From contig JAADDN010000180.1 in NCBI GenBank assembly GCA_013153895.1, positions 1 through 19,051 of the forward strand: a stretch of DNA of 19,051 nucleotides, written 5' to 3'. Positions 1-6,930 of the stretch are shown piece after piece. This DNA is from Thermoproteota archaeon (GTDB taxonomy: Archaea > Thermoproteota > Thermoprotei > Thermoproteales > Thermocladiaceae). The position numbers were made by a program, and so were the translations under genes. The notes beneath the pieces were generated by a model. The model was not told the DNA's origin. It made no database searches and worked only from the letters and a program-made list of their open reading frames with translations. Within the stretch, counting starts at the first letter, position 1, and each line of letters starts with the position of its first letter.

Positions 1-251
1 TCTCCATCTGTTAGATAGTCCAGGACCTGATGTATAACTAGCTCAAGCTTTGATGCTGCTTCTACACCACCACTAGCTACTAGACTCCTCTTCACTAGAC
101 TATACGCGTATAGTAGATCGACAATCCTAGGATTATCATAACCAAGCTTCTGCAATATATTAATAATCTGACGATCCTTTACAACATTTTCAAGAGGCTC
201 CTTAAGCTTAGTAATGAGATCACCAGCTTCACGTATCTTAGCTTTCTTCAT
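1..251 (-). CDS. Partial unknown protein, N-terminal 83 residues
   Basis: An open frame begins with ATG at 251 on the minus strand and stays open for 83 codons to the window edge, so the C-terminus is missing. The protein begins MKKAKIREAGDLITKL and is rich in Lys, Leu and Ile, with the look of a helical cytosolic protein; no signal peptide, membrane segment or catalytic motif is visible. A good TATA-like element (TCTATATCAAAA on the minus strand, 275-286) lies 24-35 nt before the ATG, which fits a leaderless archaeal message and supports this start. It is divergent from the gene at 294. I do not recognise the family. Confidence 0.75.
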   Translation of the reverse strand, partial: MKKAKIREAGDLITKLKEPLENVVKDRQIINILQKLGYDNPRIVDLLYAYSLVKRSLVASGGVEAASKLELVIHQVLDYLTDG

Positions 252-293
252 GTAGCGATTAGCTAATTACATGGTTTTGATATAGAGTACCTG
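252..293. promoter_or_regulatory. Divergent promoter region
   Basis: This 42-nt gap separates two divergent starts. Read on the minus strand, TCTATATCAAAA (275-286) sits at the right distance for a TATA box for the gene at 251. Read on the plus strand, CTAATTACA near 263-271 is a weaker TATA-like element 23-31 nt before the ATG at 294. The spacing suggests leaderless transcripts in both directions; this is inference from sequence only. Confidence 0.5.
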
Positions 294-977
294 ATGAAGT
301 ATAGAGGCAACAGGAGAAAAACAGCCAAGATCTCTAGCTATGATACACATGAGAGTACTGTAGCTGAGAGGGAAGGAACAGCCCACTATATCGATATGTT
401 GATAGGTGAGAAGTACTCTACATGGGTCTACGATCATTTCAGGAATATTCTTCAGAGGCATCTAACTGAGCTAGATATTGTCAGGATAGATCTATCAATG
501 CCTTCTCAAGTATTAGAAAAATACCGAAAATGTACTCAACTACTCAACGAGCTGAAGAGTGCGAACTCTAGTGATATTGTGGACTTCTTAGAGTACTCTC
601 TGAAGAGTATGAGAAGAATTCTTCTAGTACCTATAGGCGTGACAATATCTACAACATATATTGCATCTAGGAGGGATAGTGGACTAGTATTACTAGATAA
701 CTATTTCTCATATGTTATGAGGAGAGTATTAGAGGAGTTTAGTAGCATGATTCCAGGTATTGCTCGCAGGCTAGGTAGCGTACATATATACACTATAGAT
801 ACTGATCATGAGAGCGCTAGGGCATATGCTTTAATGTCTCTTCTCTACGAGTCTTCTCAATGTATAACATATAGGAGAGTGTTGAGGAAGCTTGTTGAGG
901 AGTGTACCATGCTTAGAGAGTATTATAGGAAGCTTGGGTTCTCCATGAATCTTCTTAGAAGACTTCTCAAACTCTGA
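294..977 (+). CDS. Unknown cytosolic protein, 227 aa
   Basis: I do not recognise this protein. It has a basic N-terminus (MKYRGNRRKTAK), several charged helical stretches, and a more hydrophobic middle (about 107-125, RRILLVPIGVTISTTYIASR) that could be a buried strand-helix or a weak membrane-associated segment. The C-terminus is Arg/Leu-rich and helical. An upstream ATG at 271 is followed in frame by a stop after four codons, so 294 is the only sensible ATG. The 3' end overlaps the convergent gene at 967 by 11 nt. No catalytic motif or signal peptide is visible. Confidence 0.7.
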   Translation: MKYRGNRRKTAKISSYDTHESTVAEREGTAHYIDMLIGEKYSTWVYDHFRNILQRHLTELDIVRIDLSMPSQVLEKYRKCTQLLNELKSANSSDIVDFLEYSLKSMRRILLVPIGVTISTTYIASRRDSGLVLLDNYFSYVMRRVLEEFSSMIPGIARRLGSVHIYTIDTDHESARAYALMSLLYESSQCITYRRVLRKLVEECTMLREYYRKLGFSMNLLRRLLKL

Positions 978-1860
978 GTCTAAGTAAGATATGTCGATAT
1001 ATTTCCCCTATAGGTTTTCTAGTCTCGTAGTCTATTAATGAGGCTGGCGTCTTCTCTGTTGCTCGTATTAGACAGTACACGTGATCACCATCTCTCCAGG
1101 ATAGTACTCCACCTCTACATGTTATCGATATTTTACGTCTTAGGGTAGTATGTTGCCAATATATGTCTCCACGAATCTTGAACTCATGATCAACAGCTTC
1201 AAGATTCTTAACATGATCAGCAGTGTCAAATATTCTTATTCTCCTATCCTTGAGCTCTAGTATAGGTATATAGGGGAGCTCAGAATAATCATGTTCTAGG
1301 TATACTGTGACTAGGTTATGCTTAGCGTAGTATGGTTCAGGTATTAGAAGCATGTACTTCCACACGTAGTCTCCTACTAGCCAGGCTACATACCTCACAG
1401 CTCTATGTAACTCACGTCCTAACCTATCAGCAATCTCGGCGACATCATGTAATGTTAATCCTAGAGACCTAGCTCTACGTGGCTCTACACTCCTCTCCTC
1501 AAGTATTTTCCAGTACGTGAGCTCAGGTTTCTCAATGTTAGTTACGTAATATATGTTACCTATCTTCTCTGGTTTAGAAAATATTAATGCTATAGGCTTA
1601 GCCTTATGCATAGGCAAGCATTCCGGTCTTACTTCTCTAACGATCTTGTAGAAATATATGTAGGTCTTCTCTACATTTGTAGGTAATATATCTCCTGGAT
1701 CTGCTAGTCCATGACAGATCTGCCATGTAGATCTAGTAACTGCTATACGTAGCCAGAAGCCGACTCCATACGTTACAGCTAGTGGATGTATTCTAACACT
1801 GAGAACATAGTGTATTGGATTGGGAGCATGCACGTATATGCATACTCTATCGCTAGACAT
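967..1860 (-). CDS. Unknown protein, 297 aa
   Basis: No family is recognised. The sequence is a mix of predicted strands and helices with no clear membrane span. Aromatic-rich stretches recur (for example TYGVGFWLRIAV near 30-41 and YVAWLVGDYVWKYMLL near 157-172), as seen in globular archaeal proteins. The ATG at 1860 is supported by a TATA-like element centred about 23 nt upstream, which it shares with the divergent gene starting at 1916. It is convergent with the 294-977 gene and overlaps its end by 11 nt. Function is unknown; length and lack of paralogues in the window give no further clue. Confidence 0.7.
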   Translation of the reverse strand: MSSDRVCIYVHAPNPIHYVLSVRIHPLAVTYGVGFWLRIAVTRSTWQICHGLADPGDILPTNVEKTYIYFYKIVREVRPECLPMHKAKPIALIFSKPEKIGNIYYVTNIEKPELTYWKILEERSVEPRRARSLGLTLHDVAEIADRLGRELHRAVRYVAWLVGDYVWKYMLLIPEPYYAKHNLVTVYLEHDYSELPYIPILELKDRRIRIFDTADHVKNLEAVDHEFKIRGDIYWQHTTLRRKISITCRGGVLSWRDGDHVYCLIRATEKTPASLIDYETRKPIGEIYRHILLRLRV

Positions 1861-1878
1861 GTACCATACCTAGGACAA

Positions 1879-1890
1879 GATATAGTATTA
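1879..1890. promoter_or_regulatory. Shared TATA-like element for divergent genes
   Basis: GATATAGTATTA is nearly symmetric. On the minus strand it is centred about 23 nt before the ATG at 1860. On the plus strand it is centred about 33 nt before the ATG at 1916, which would place the transcript start near 1908, after the more upstream ATG at 1892. It therefore both explains the divergent pair and argues for 1916 as the plus-strand start. Confidence 0.5.
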
Positions 1891-1915
1891 GATGGGGGAG
1901 GCACAGTTAATCAAT

Positions 1916-2626
1916 ATGATTAAAGTCAGAGTCATGATACCTGAGAGAGGAGGCGTAGAGATCACTATCATAGATATAGAAGAGGTCTATAACCTTCTTA
2001 GAAGTGTCTTATCGGATGAGGAGTATCTATCGTTTACCTATTCTAGAGCTAGCATAGTTCTCAGAGGAAGAATATGTAGGGAGGATAAGTGTATAGAGGT
2101 TAATGATGCTGTTCTTGAGAGGGCTAGTAATGGTAGGATTATTTTGAAAATGTTTAAGCCCTCTCTCGAGGAGGTTAGGAGATCTATTGGTCGTGGTGCT
2201 GCACTTCTCATTATTGATAATATTGTTGAGGTGAATCTCGTAGGCATTAAGGTTACTGTTATTGACCTCGTTGAGAAGCGCATTCTCTCTGGTAGTTTCA
2301 GGGGGCTGAGACTTTATCTGAAGACTGAGACTAATGTTGCGATTAGGCCAACGTTTCCTCACTATATTGCTCTAATATTTCTCGAAGAAGGTAACTATGT
2401 TATTGCTCTTGGTGATACTGTTGAGGAGGCTATCAGGTTTAGTGTTGAGGATATTCTACGTTTTAGACCTAGCATAGTTGTTTTAATAACATCTGCATCT
2501 TCTAGAGATGTTGTTAGGTTGAAGAAGCTTAGAGATGTTACTTCTAAAGAGATTGAGAACTGTAAGATAGTTCCTACTAGGCTATTAGTGTCAGCTGATG
2601 ATTATGTGTTTCTCATATGTTCATGA
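1916..2626 (+). CDS. Unknown protein, 236 aa
   Basis: I do not recognise this protein. It is rich in Val, Ile and Leu in alternating strand-like runs (VEVNLVGIKVTVIDLV, IVVLITSAS) with interspersed charged helices, so it is likely a soluble alpha/beta protein. Two Cys pairs occur (CREDKC near the first third, and a C-terminal Cys). The frame is open from an ATG at 1892, but the likely promoter core at 1879-1890 would start transcription near 1908, so the ATG at 1916 (MIKVRVMIPERGG) is preferred; the 1892 start would add eight residues. It is divergent from the 967-1860 gene and followed at 30 nt by the exported-protein gene at 2657. Confidence 0.7.
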   Translation: MIKVRVMIPERGGVEITIIDIEEVYNLLRSVLSDEEYLSFTYSRASIVLRGRICREDKCIEVNDAVLERASNGRIILKMFKPSLEEVRRSIGRGAALLIIDNIVEVNLVGIKVTVIDLVEKRILSGSFRGLRLYLKTETNVAIRPTFPHYIALIFLEEGNYVIALGDTVEEAIRFSVEDILRFRPSIVVLITSASSRDVVRLKKLRDVTSKEIENCKIVPTRLLVSADDYVFLICS

Positions 2627-2656
2627 GTGTTAAATTCATATTAGCTTAATGATTCT

Positions 2657-3115
2657 ATGAATCCTGCATATGTTATCACTATGGTTGTGCTGATAGCTAC
2701 TCTATGCTTAGTAACTGTACTATCTCTTCCACATGCTCCTCATCTAGTAAAGATAAGTTATATATCTTCTACATGTGGTGTAGAGTATTCCTGTACTGGT
2801 GATACCTGTACTATAGCTGGTCCAGAACTCTGCATCTTCTATATCTACCATAATGGTAGGTATTTCACATATCTTGGAGAGGAGGTCAAAGTAAGCTGCC
2901 GGAGATGTATCATATATGTCCTATGTCCAGGCTGTGGTGCTACCATCTATAGGGGGCTTACCGTTCCTATCTATGTTACACCTCTAGGATTAGTATACTC
3001 TTCCAATATCAGTAACATACTGGTGAGAGAGCTCTCTCTTAGCCTGCTCTCTAGGCTTAACTGTACTAGAATTATACTTACAGGAAGAGGCTTCCTATGT
3101 ATAGTAGAGAGATGA
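2657..3115 (+). CDS. Exported or membrane-anchored cysteine-rich protein, 152 aa
   Basis: The N-terminus carries one long hydrophobic segment (about residues 5-24, ending VTVLSLPHAP), fitting either a signal peptide or an N-terminal membrane anchor. The rest is predicted outside the cell and contains about ten cysteines, including CRRC and CPGC pairs, suggesting several disulfides that would suit a hot environment. A TATA-like stretch (GTTAAATTC, about 2630-2638) lies 19-27 nt before the ATG. The stop codon overlaps the ATG of the next gene (ATGA), so the two are probably co-transcribed and perhaps translationally coupled. No known fold is recognised; a pilus accessory or surface protein is possible given the cassette that follows. 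Confidence 0.7.
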   Translation: MNPAYVITMVVLIATLCLVTVLSLPHAPHLVKISYISSTCGVEYSCTGDTCTIAGPELCIFYIYHNGRYFTYLGEEVKVSCRRCIIYVLCPGCGATIYRGLTVPIYVTPLGLVYSSNISNILVRELSLSLLSRLNCTRIILTGRGFLCIVER

Positions 3116-3633
3116 AGTGCCTAAGAAAGCTGGAACAGTATTGTATACTTACTCATCTAGACGTATTAGAGATCTGTGGTAGAGAGGTAGGACTAAGCTT
3201 ACTAGCATGTGGAACACCGGAAACAGCCACTACTGGTCCTGGAGTAGTGATATGTAGTGAAGATTGTATAATAGATGCAGTATTTCACCGAGTAAATCTC
3301 TGCAACATTATCTTCCTAATCAAGCGTAGACTAATCTGCAAGTACTTTGGCAGACACTTCCTACATATCTGCAAGATAGTTAATCAATATAGTAGAGGAC
3401 TAGAACCAGTAGAGAAGAAGGATCTAACAGTAGTAAAATGTTTTGAAACTATCCTCACAAGAGGAAAATACCCTCTTACTAGCAGGAGACTACTACAAGC
3501 CCTCCTAAACAGCGTAAGAATGAGAAGCACAGTTATCTCAAAACAACTGACAGAACTAGTAGCCAAAACACAGCAAGAACAGCCACACAATAAGAAAAAG
3601 AGAAAAAACACACAAAAACCTGAAAAAGAATAG
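3112..3633 (+). CDS. Cysteine-rich protein with lysine-rich tail, 173 aa
   Basis: This protein is not recognised. The ATG at 3112 overlaps the previous stop as ATGA, making it a better start than the in-frame ATG at 3097. The first two thirds hold about ten cysteines (CLRK, QYC, EIC, LLAC, VICSEDC, NLC, LICKY, HICK), an unusual number for a protein with no obvious signal peptide. The last 25 residues are a basic, probably disordered tail rich in Lys, Gln and Asn, encoded by A-runs. The cysteines could bind metal or form disulfides. Coupling to 2657-3115 suggests the two products act together. It ends convergent to the gene at 3652, 18 nt away. Confidence 0.65.
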   Translation: MKCLRKLEQYCILTHLDVLEICGREVGLSLLACGTPETATTGPGVVICSEDCIIDAVFHRVNLCNIIFLIKRRLICKYFGRHFLHICKIVNQYSRGLEPVEKKDLTVVKCFETILTRGKYPLTSRRLLQALLNSVRMRSTVISKQLTELVAKTQQEQPHNKKKRKNTQKPEKE

Positions 3634-3690
3634 AAACACGAAAACATCTTTTCAGTGTCTGGTTTTTGTTTGGGGTTTCTCTTCTCTTAC
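3593..3690. terminator. Bidirectional T-rich termination region
   Basis: The convergent gene ends are surrounded by homopolymer runs. Leftward transcripts meet T5-T6 runs on the minus strand (opposite the A-runs at 3594-3630 that encode the lysine tail of the plus-strand gene). Rightward transcripts meet CTTTT, GGTTTTTG and TTTGGGGTTTC between 3646 and 3680. Archaeal RNA polymerase terminates on such T-rich tracts, so this probably ends both genes. Confidence 0.45.
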
Positions 3691-4179
3691 TGTCAGTACC
3701 TGTCGTAACTGTACTATCTTTATTAGTTCGGTATTGATTTCTGTTAGTAGTGTTGTTAGTTGTTTTACTTGTTTTGTTACTTGTTTTGCTAGTTCTGTTA
3801 GTGTTTTCTCTACTTTTCCGAGTTCTTCTATGTCTGTTGTTGTTATGTGTTTCGTGTTTTCTAGTAGTTTTCTGGTTTCTGTAATGTATTTCTCTATTAG
3901 TGATGTATCTACTATGGGGGGAGTTTCATGTAGATGTGTCTGAATATTGTTTTCTGGTTCGTGTTTTTCGTGTTCTGGCTTGGGTTTAGTGCTGTGCTGT
4001 GTTTCTACTTTCCTAATCTTAGTCCTGGTACTAGTCTCAGCTTTCTCTAGCTCATGATCTTGGGCTGGCTCTTCACTTCTATACTCCTCTTCTTCATTAC
4101 AAGTTTCTTCTTTCTCTGGTTCTGTTTTTTCAGGTTCTTCGCCCTTCATTAAGCGTATAACTAGTTCGCGTAGGTTCAT
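3652..4179 (-). CDS. Acidic disordered plus coiled-coil protein, 175 aa
   Basis: The N-terminal half (residues about 10-85) is very rich in Glu, Lys, Thr, Pro and His and looks disordered. Residues about 92-165 form a heptad-like amphipathic helix (LIEKYITETRKLLENT, then TLTELAKQVTKQVKQL and LLTEINTELIKIVQL), consistent with a coiled coil. There is no membrane segment or catalytic motif. The ATG lies 4 nt after the stop of the 4184-4420 gene, so the two form an operon pointing away from the pilin. A scaffold or adaptor role for the nearby surface machine is possible but purely contextual. The many plus-strand codons here also leave an open antisense frame, which I reject as a gene. Confidence 0.65.
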   Translation of the reverse strand: MNLRELVIRLMKGEEPEKTEPEKEETCNEEEEYRSEEPAQDHELEKAETSTRTKIRKVETQHSTKPKPEHEKHEPENNIQTHLHETPPIVDTSLIEKYITETRKLLENTKHITTTDIEELGKVEKTLTELAKQVTKQVKQLTTLLTEINTELIKIVQLRQVLTVREEKPQTKTRH

Positions 4180-4183
4180 AGTA

Positions 4184-4420
4184 TCATCTTGTTTTCAGTG
4201 TTTTCTCGAGTTCTGCAAGTAAGTTACTGATCTTAGAATACTTCTCTCTAAGCTTTTCTAGGTCTCTCTTGGCGGCTTCTCCTCTAGTTAACAAGTCTAT
4301 ACTCTCAATATAGAAGTCACATATCTCGTTAACAAGGTCAGATAGTACATGTATTGGTCTTCTACCAACAACCTCGCCAATAGACCTGGACTCATCTCTT
4401 CTCCTGGCTCTGAACTTCAT
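4184..4420 (-). CDS. Small helical protein, 79 aa
   Basis: A small charged helical protein starting MKFRARRRDESRS; its second half (DLLTRGEAAKRDLEKL and onward) is a predicted coiled coil. Two start choices exist further upstream (ATG at 4432 and at 4531), but the long version would run into the leader of the divergent pilin and has a low-complexity N-terminus, so 4420 is preferred. A GTTAAC-containing element lies about 25-30 nt upstream. It is followed at 4 nt by the 3652-4179 gene, forming a two-gene unit. No family is recognised; both members look like coiled-coil partners of one another. Confidence 0.55.
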   Translation of the reverse strand: MKFRARRRDESRSIGEVVGRRPIHVLSDLVNEICDFYIESIDLLTRGEAAKRDLEKLREKYSKISNLLAELEKTLKTR

Positions 4421-4465
4421 ATACGTACACATGTACTTGACCGTGTTAACATGTTGCACATAGCG

Positions 4466-5050
4466 ATGAGACCGGCTGAGCGCAGGCATAGAGGAGAGAA
4501 AAGCAAGAAGAGGAGTGGAAGTGGAAATCATGGTTCTAGAGGTATTGCTATCAGTGTAGAGACTATACTAATAACTGTCGTATGTCTAGCAGTCGCCTTA
4601 GCGATAATAACACTATTGTTAAAGTATGGTGCTATTGGCGCTCAAGTAAAGAACTTCATTATCCAGGACGCAGAGCTTACTACAAGCTCATTTAGCTGCG
4701 ACATAGTTAATACTGGTACAGTAGCTATCAAGAGCATACGCGTAAAAGTATATGACCTAGCTGACCCTAAGAAAGATATTGTATATGACTCAGGCTGGAT
4801 TGACCTGCAGGCTAAACTGCACATAGTATTAAACAGAGGACAGACACTATCAATACGTTGCACACCAGCTGTAGGAGGTAGCACAGGTACAGTAAAATGC
4901 CAGTGGTGTATAGGTGGCCAATGCGCTATCATCGGCAAGCTAGACACATCAAAGATATATCCAGGAGATACGTATAGGGTAGCAGTAGAAGTAAAATATA
5001 CTACGGGACAGTACGATTATCATAAAGCTGACGTGATAGCACAGTCCTAG
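4466..5050 (+). CDS. Type IV pilin-like protein with class III signal peptide, 194 aa
   Basis: The protein begins with about 26 mostly basic residues (RRHRGEKSKKRSG) followed by SRG and then the hydrophobic stretch IAISVETILITVVCLAVA. That is the layout of an archaeal class III signal peptide cut by a PibD/FlaK-type prepilin peptidase after Gly, with a Glu near position 6 of the mature protein. The hydrophobic helix would lie in the membrane before assembly and form the filament core after it. The rest is strand-rich with four to five cysteines (CTP, CQWC, QC) likely forming disulfides. ATG 4466 gives a normal leader; 4451 would add five residues. Next genes encode the TadC-like platform and a second pilin-like protein. 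It is not a typical archaellin; adhesion, DNA uptake and transfer are all possible. Confidence 0.8.
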   Translation: MRPAERRHRGEKSKKRSGSGNHGSRGIAISVETILITVVCLAVALAIITLLLKYGAIGAQVKNFIIQDAELTTSSFSCDIVNTGTVAIKSIRVKVYDLADPKKDIVYDSGWIDLQAKLHIVLNRGQTLSIRCTPAVGGSTGTVKCQWCIGGQCAIIGKLDTSKIYPGDTYRVAVEVKYTTGQYDYHKADVIAQS

Positions 5051-5119
5051 GATACTACAAACCCAACATCTTTCTCAAACGTTCTCTCTCCTTTCTAGAG
5101 GACTCTACTTCTCTTCTAC
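5051..5119 (+). other. Pyrimidine-rich gap between pilin and platform genes
   Basis: The 69-nt gap is mostly C and T (ATCTTTCTCAAACG then TTCTCTCTCCTTTCT near 5069-5097). This could partly terminate pilin transcripts and so give more pilin than platform mRNA. There is no hairpin and no clear TATA box for the next gene, which may therefore rely on read-through. Confidence 0.35.
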
Positions 5120-6580
5120 ATGTCTCGTCTAGATAAGCTCATACTTAACATATCTACACTAACAGGAGCCTCACCTAACCGTGTAAGGAGGGAGCTAACT
5201 GCACTATCTATCCTATGTCTAATACCATTAGTCACTTATCTCCTCACTAATAGTATAATCCTGCTAGTACTAGGATCAGTAGTACCAGTACTAGCATTAT
5301 CGAGAACCAGCGTAGGGAAATACCTCAAGATTATTACAGGGGCATCACGTGAAGCTGTCTTCGGTGGCGTGCTCTTTCTATCTTTTACAGCTGCTGGAAG
5401 ATCATTGAATCTTCTCATGAAGAAGTTTTCTCAATATTTTCCAAACATGTGTAAGATACTTGAGTCAAATATTGAGAAGACTGGTAACCCCTTTCTCGAC
5501 CTCTTCCTAGACGTGTATAGAGGCTTCGTTAAGCCTCTAGGAACAATACCATCAGAGATACGTGAGACATATATTAACGAGCTTGAGAAGCAGCTTGAAT
5601 CATTTTCAAAACTTTTAACATCTGTAATAACTATCGTAGCGTTTACAGCATTTGCGCCTGCTCTATTAAACATGGTCCAGCTCTTCCTTGGTTCGGTCTC
5701 TTCTACAACTACTATAGCTGCTACAGGAATAGTAGCATTACTATGCTTCATAGTAAGCATGAGAAGCTACGTACATGACTACTCGCTTAGCGAGAAGATC
5801 CGTATTAGAAATCTTAAGATACCGATAATCCTAGTATCACTACTAGCGGGACTAGCTACCTGGACAATAACTCACCTTGTTCTAGGTCTAGAAAACATGT
5901 CTCTAATACTTGCATCAGTAATCGCAATGCTCCTACTAGTAACAGGACTACGAGAAAGCAGGCTACTATCTAAGGTAAGGTTCAGCCTACTCTTCAGCAG
6001 GCTCATATATGAGCGTGAGATGAAGCGTAAACCAATTGATAAAGCACTTAATGATGTTCTCAGAGAGCTCTCTCTACCACAGAACGTGGCTAACATCTTG
6101 AAGAGGACCTACCCATTCAACATTATCCTGACAGCACTACAAGAGCTTTCTGAGTCAGCTGTGGGTGACATATTCAGCTTCTTTAGAGAGACTATCGTGA
6201 AGATATTCACGTTCTGGGATAGGTATAGTAGTGAGGCGGTACTCTACTCTATATTTGTAACAGCTAGCTGTATAGCAGCTATAGGAATAACACTATACTT
6301 ATTCAACCAGATACTACCAATGCTACCACAGTTACAGTCTCTCTCAGCTGCAGGATACATGTCTATACCACTCTTCGCGTTGTCGAGCAGAGAACTTATG
6401 CAGTTAATATCTACTGCAGTATCATTATCAATACTTACCAACATTATTGCAGTGTTCCTCCTAGTACGTGCATGTGGTGGCACATATAGGGCTGGTCAGA
6501 TGACTCTCACAGTATCACTAATATGGCTCGTAGTTATACTTGTCTTGCACATGGTCTTTCCAAGCCTAGTAACATTCTGA
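5120..6580 (+). CDS. TadC/PilC-like pilus assembly platform, membrane protein, 486 aa
   Basis: A large polytopic protein whose layout matches the archaeal TadC/FlaJ (T2SSF) platform that anchors the assembly ATPase and hands pilins to the filament. Hydrophobic spans lie near residues 27-61 (two helices), 165-189, 196-214, 233-254, 258-277, 373-396, 427-450 and 459-483. Two basic, helical cytoplasmic blocks (about 65-160 and 280-370, the latter with RLIYEREMKRKPIDKAL) fall between them, as expected for two T2SSF-like repeats. The 4-nt gap to 6585 and 1-nt gap onward to 6931 indicate an operon. Its ATPase partner is most likely the PulE-type protein encoded convergently at 7610. Family assignment rests on topology, size and neighbours rather than a strict motif. 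Confidence 0.75.
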   Translation: MSRLDKLILNISTLTGASPNRVRRELTALSILCLIPLVTYLLTNSIILLVLGSVVPVLALSRTSVGKYLKIITGASREAVFGGVLFLSFTAAGRSLNLLMKKFSQYFPNMCKILESNIEKTGNPFLDLFLDVYRGFVKPLGTIPSEIRETYINELEKQLESFSKLLTSVITIVAFTAFAPALLNMVQLFLGSVSSTTTIAATGIVALLCFIVSMRSYVHDYSLSEKIRIRNLKIPIILVSLLAGLATWTITHLVLGLENMSLILASVIAMLLLVTGLRESRLLSKVRFSLLFSRLIYEREMKRKPIDKALNDVLRELSLPQNVANILKRTYPFNIILTALQELSESAVGDIFSFFRETIVKIFTFWDRYSSEAVLYSIFVTASCIAAIGITLYLFNQILPMLPQLQSLSAAGYMSIPLFALSSRELMQLISTAVSLSILTNIIAVFLLVRACGGTYRAGQMTLTVSLIWLVVILVLHMVFPSLVTF

Positions 6581-6584
6581 GAAC

Positions 6585-6929
6585 ATGCATATAAGTATTG
6601 AAGCTCTATTACTGACAGTAGCTATAGTAGCTATGACATGTGCAACATGTGTATTCCTTCTCCACATGTATCCTACACCTAGCTTAGAAGAATGTAGATG
6701 TAGTATAATGATAGTGACATACCGCAACACTACTAGAATAACGATCTGTAACATAGGTTCGCGAGTAATAACTAGACTAATCTTCATAGTGAATAGACAT
6801 AGAATATATATGCCAGTCAGTATGTCACCATCAGCCTGTAGAGTAGTCGAGTCTAGTAGCACGGTAATACCAGGAATAGTAGAGTGCTGTTGCACGAACT
6901 ATTGCACCTTCGTTACAGTACCTAGATAA
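6585..6929 (+). CDS. Small pilin-like protein without a leader, cysteine-rich, 114 aa
   Basis: The N-terminus (MHISIEALLLTVAIVAM) aligns by eye with the mature hydrophobic domain of the pilin at 4466 (ISVETILITVVCLAV), including the Glu. It has no basic leader, and a stop (TAA 6570-6572) lies only four codons upstream in frame with no other start codon, so none can be added. About eleven cysteines follow, including TCATC, ECRC and ECCC. It probably is a minor pilin-like or tip/anchor protein held by its N-terminal helix, perhaps never processed by the prepilin peptidase. It lies 4 nt after the platform gene and 1 nt before the ParA-like gene. An open antisense frame at the same place is a shadow. 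Confidence 0.65.
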   Translation: MHISIEALLLTVAIVAMTCATCVFLLHMYPTPSLEECRCSIMIVTYRNTTRITICNIGSRVITRLIFIVNRHRIYMPVSMSPSACRVVESSSTVIPGIVECCCTNYCTFVTVPR

Positions 6930-6930
6930 T

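Noticed and set aside
99..114. 16-bp perfect palindrome ACTATACGCGTATAGT
   Set aside because: It lies inside a coding region, about 0.3 are expected by chance per window, and no promoter context supports it.
1892..1915. Earlier ATG for the 1916 gene
   Set aside because: The likely TATA core at 1879-1890 would start transcription after it.
3734..3943. Ser/Val-rich hydrophobic plus-strand frame
   Set aside because: It mirrors the Thr/Glu/Lys-rich coiled-coil gene on the minus strand; the pattern comes from codon bias.
6566..6895. Minus-strand frame opposite the small pilin-like gene
   Set aside because: The plus-strand gene has a pilin-like start and operon spacing; the antisense frame has neither.
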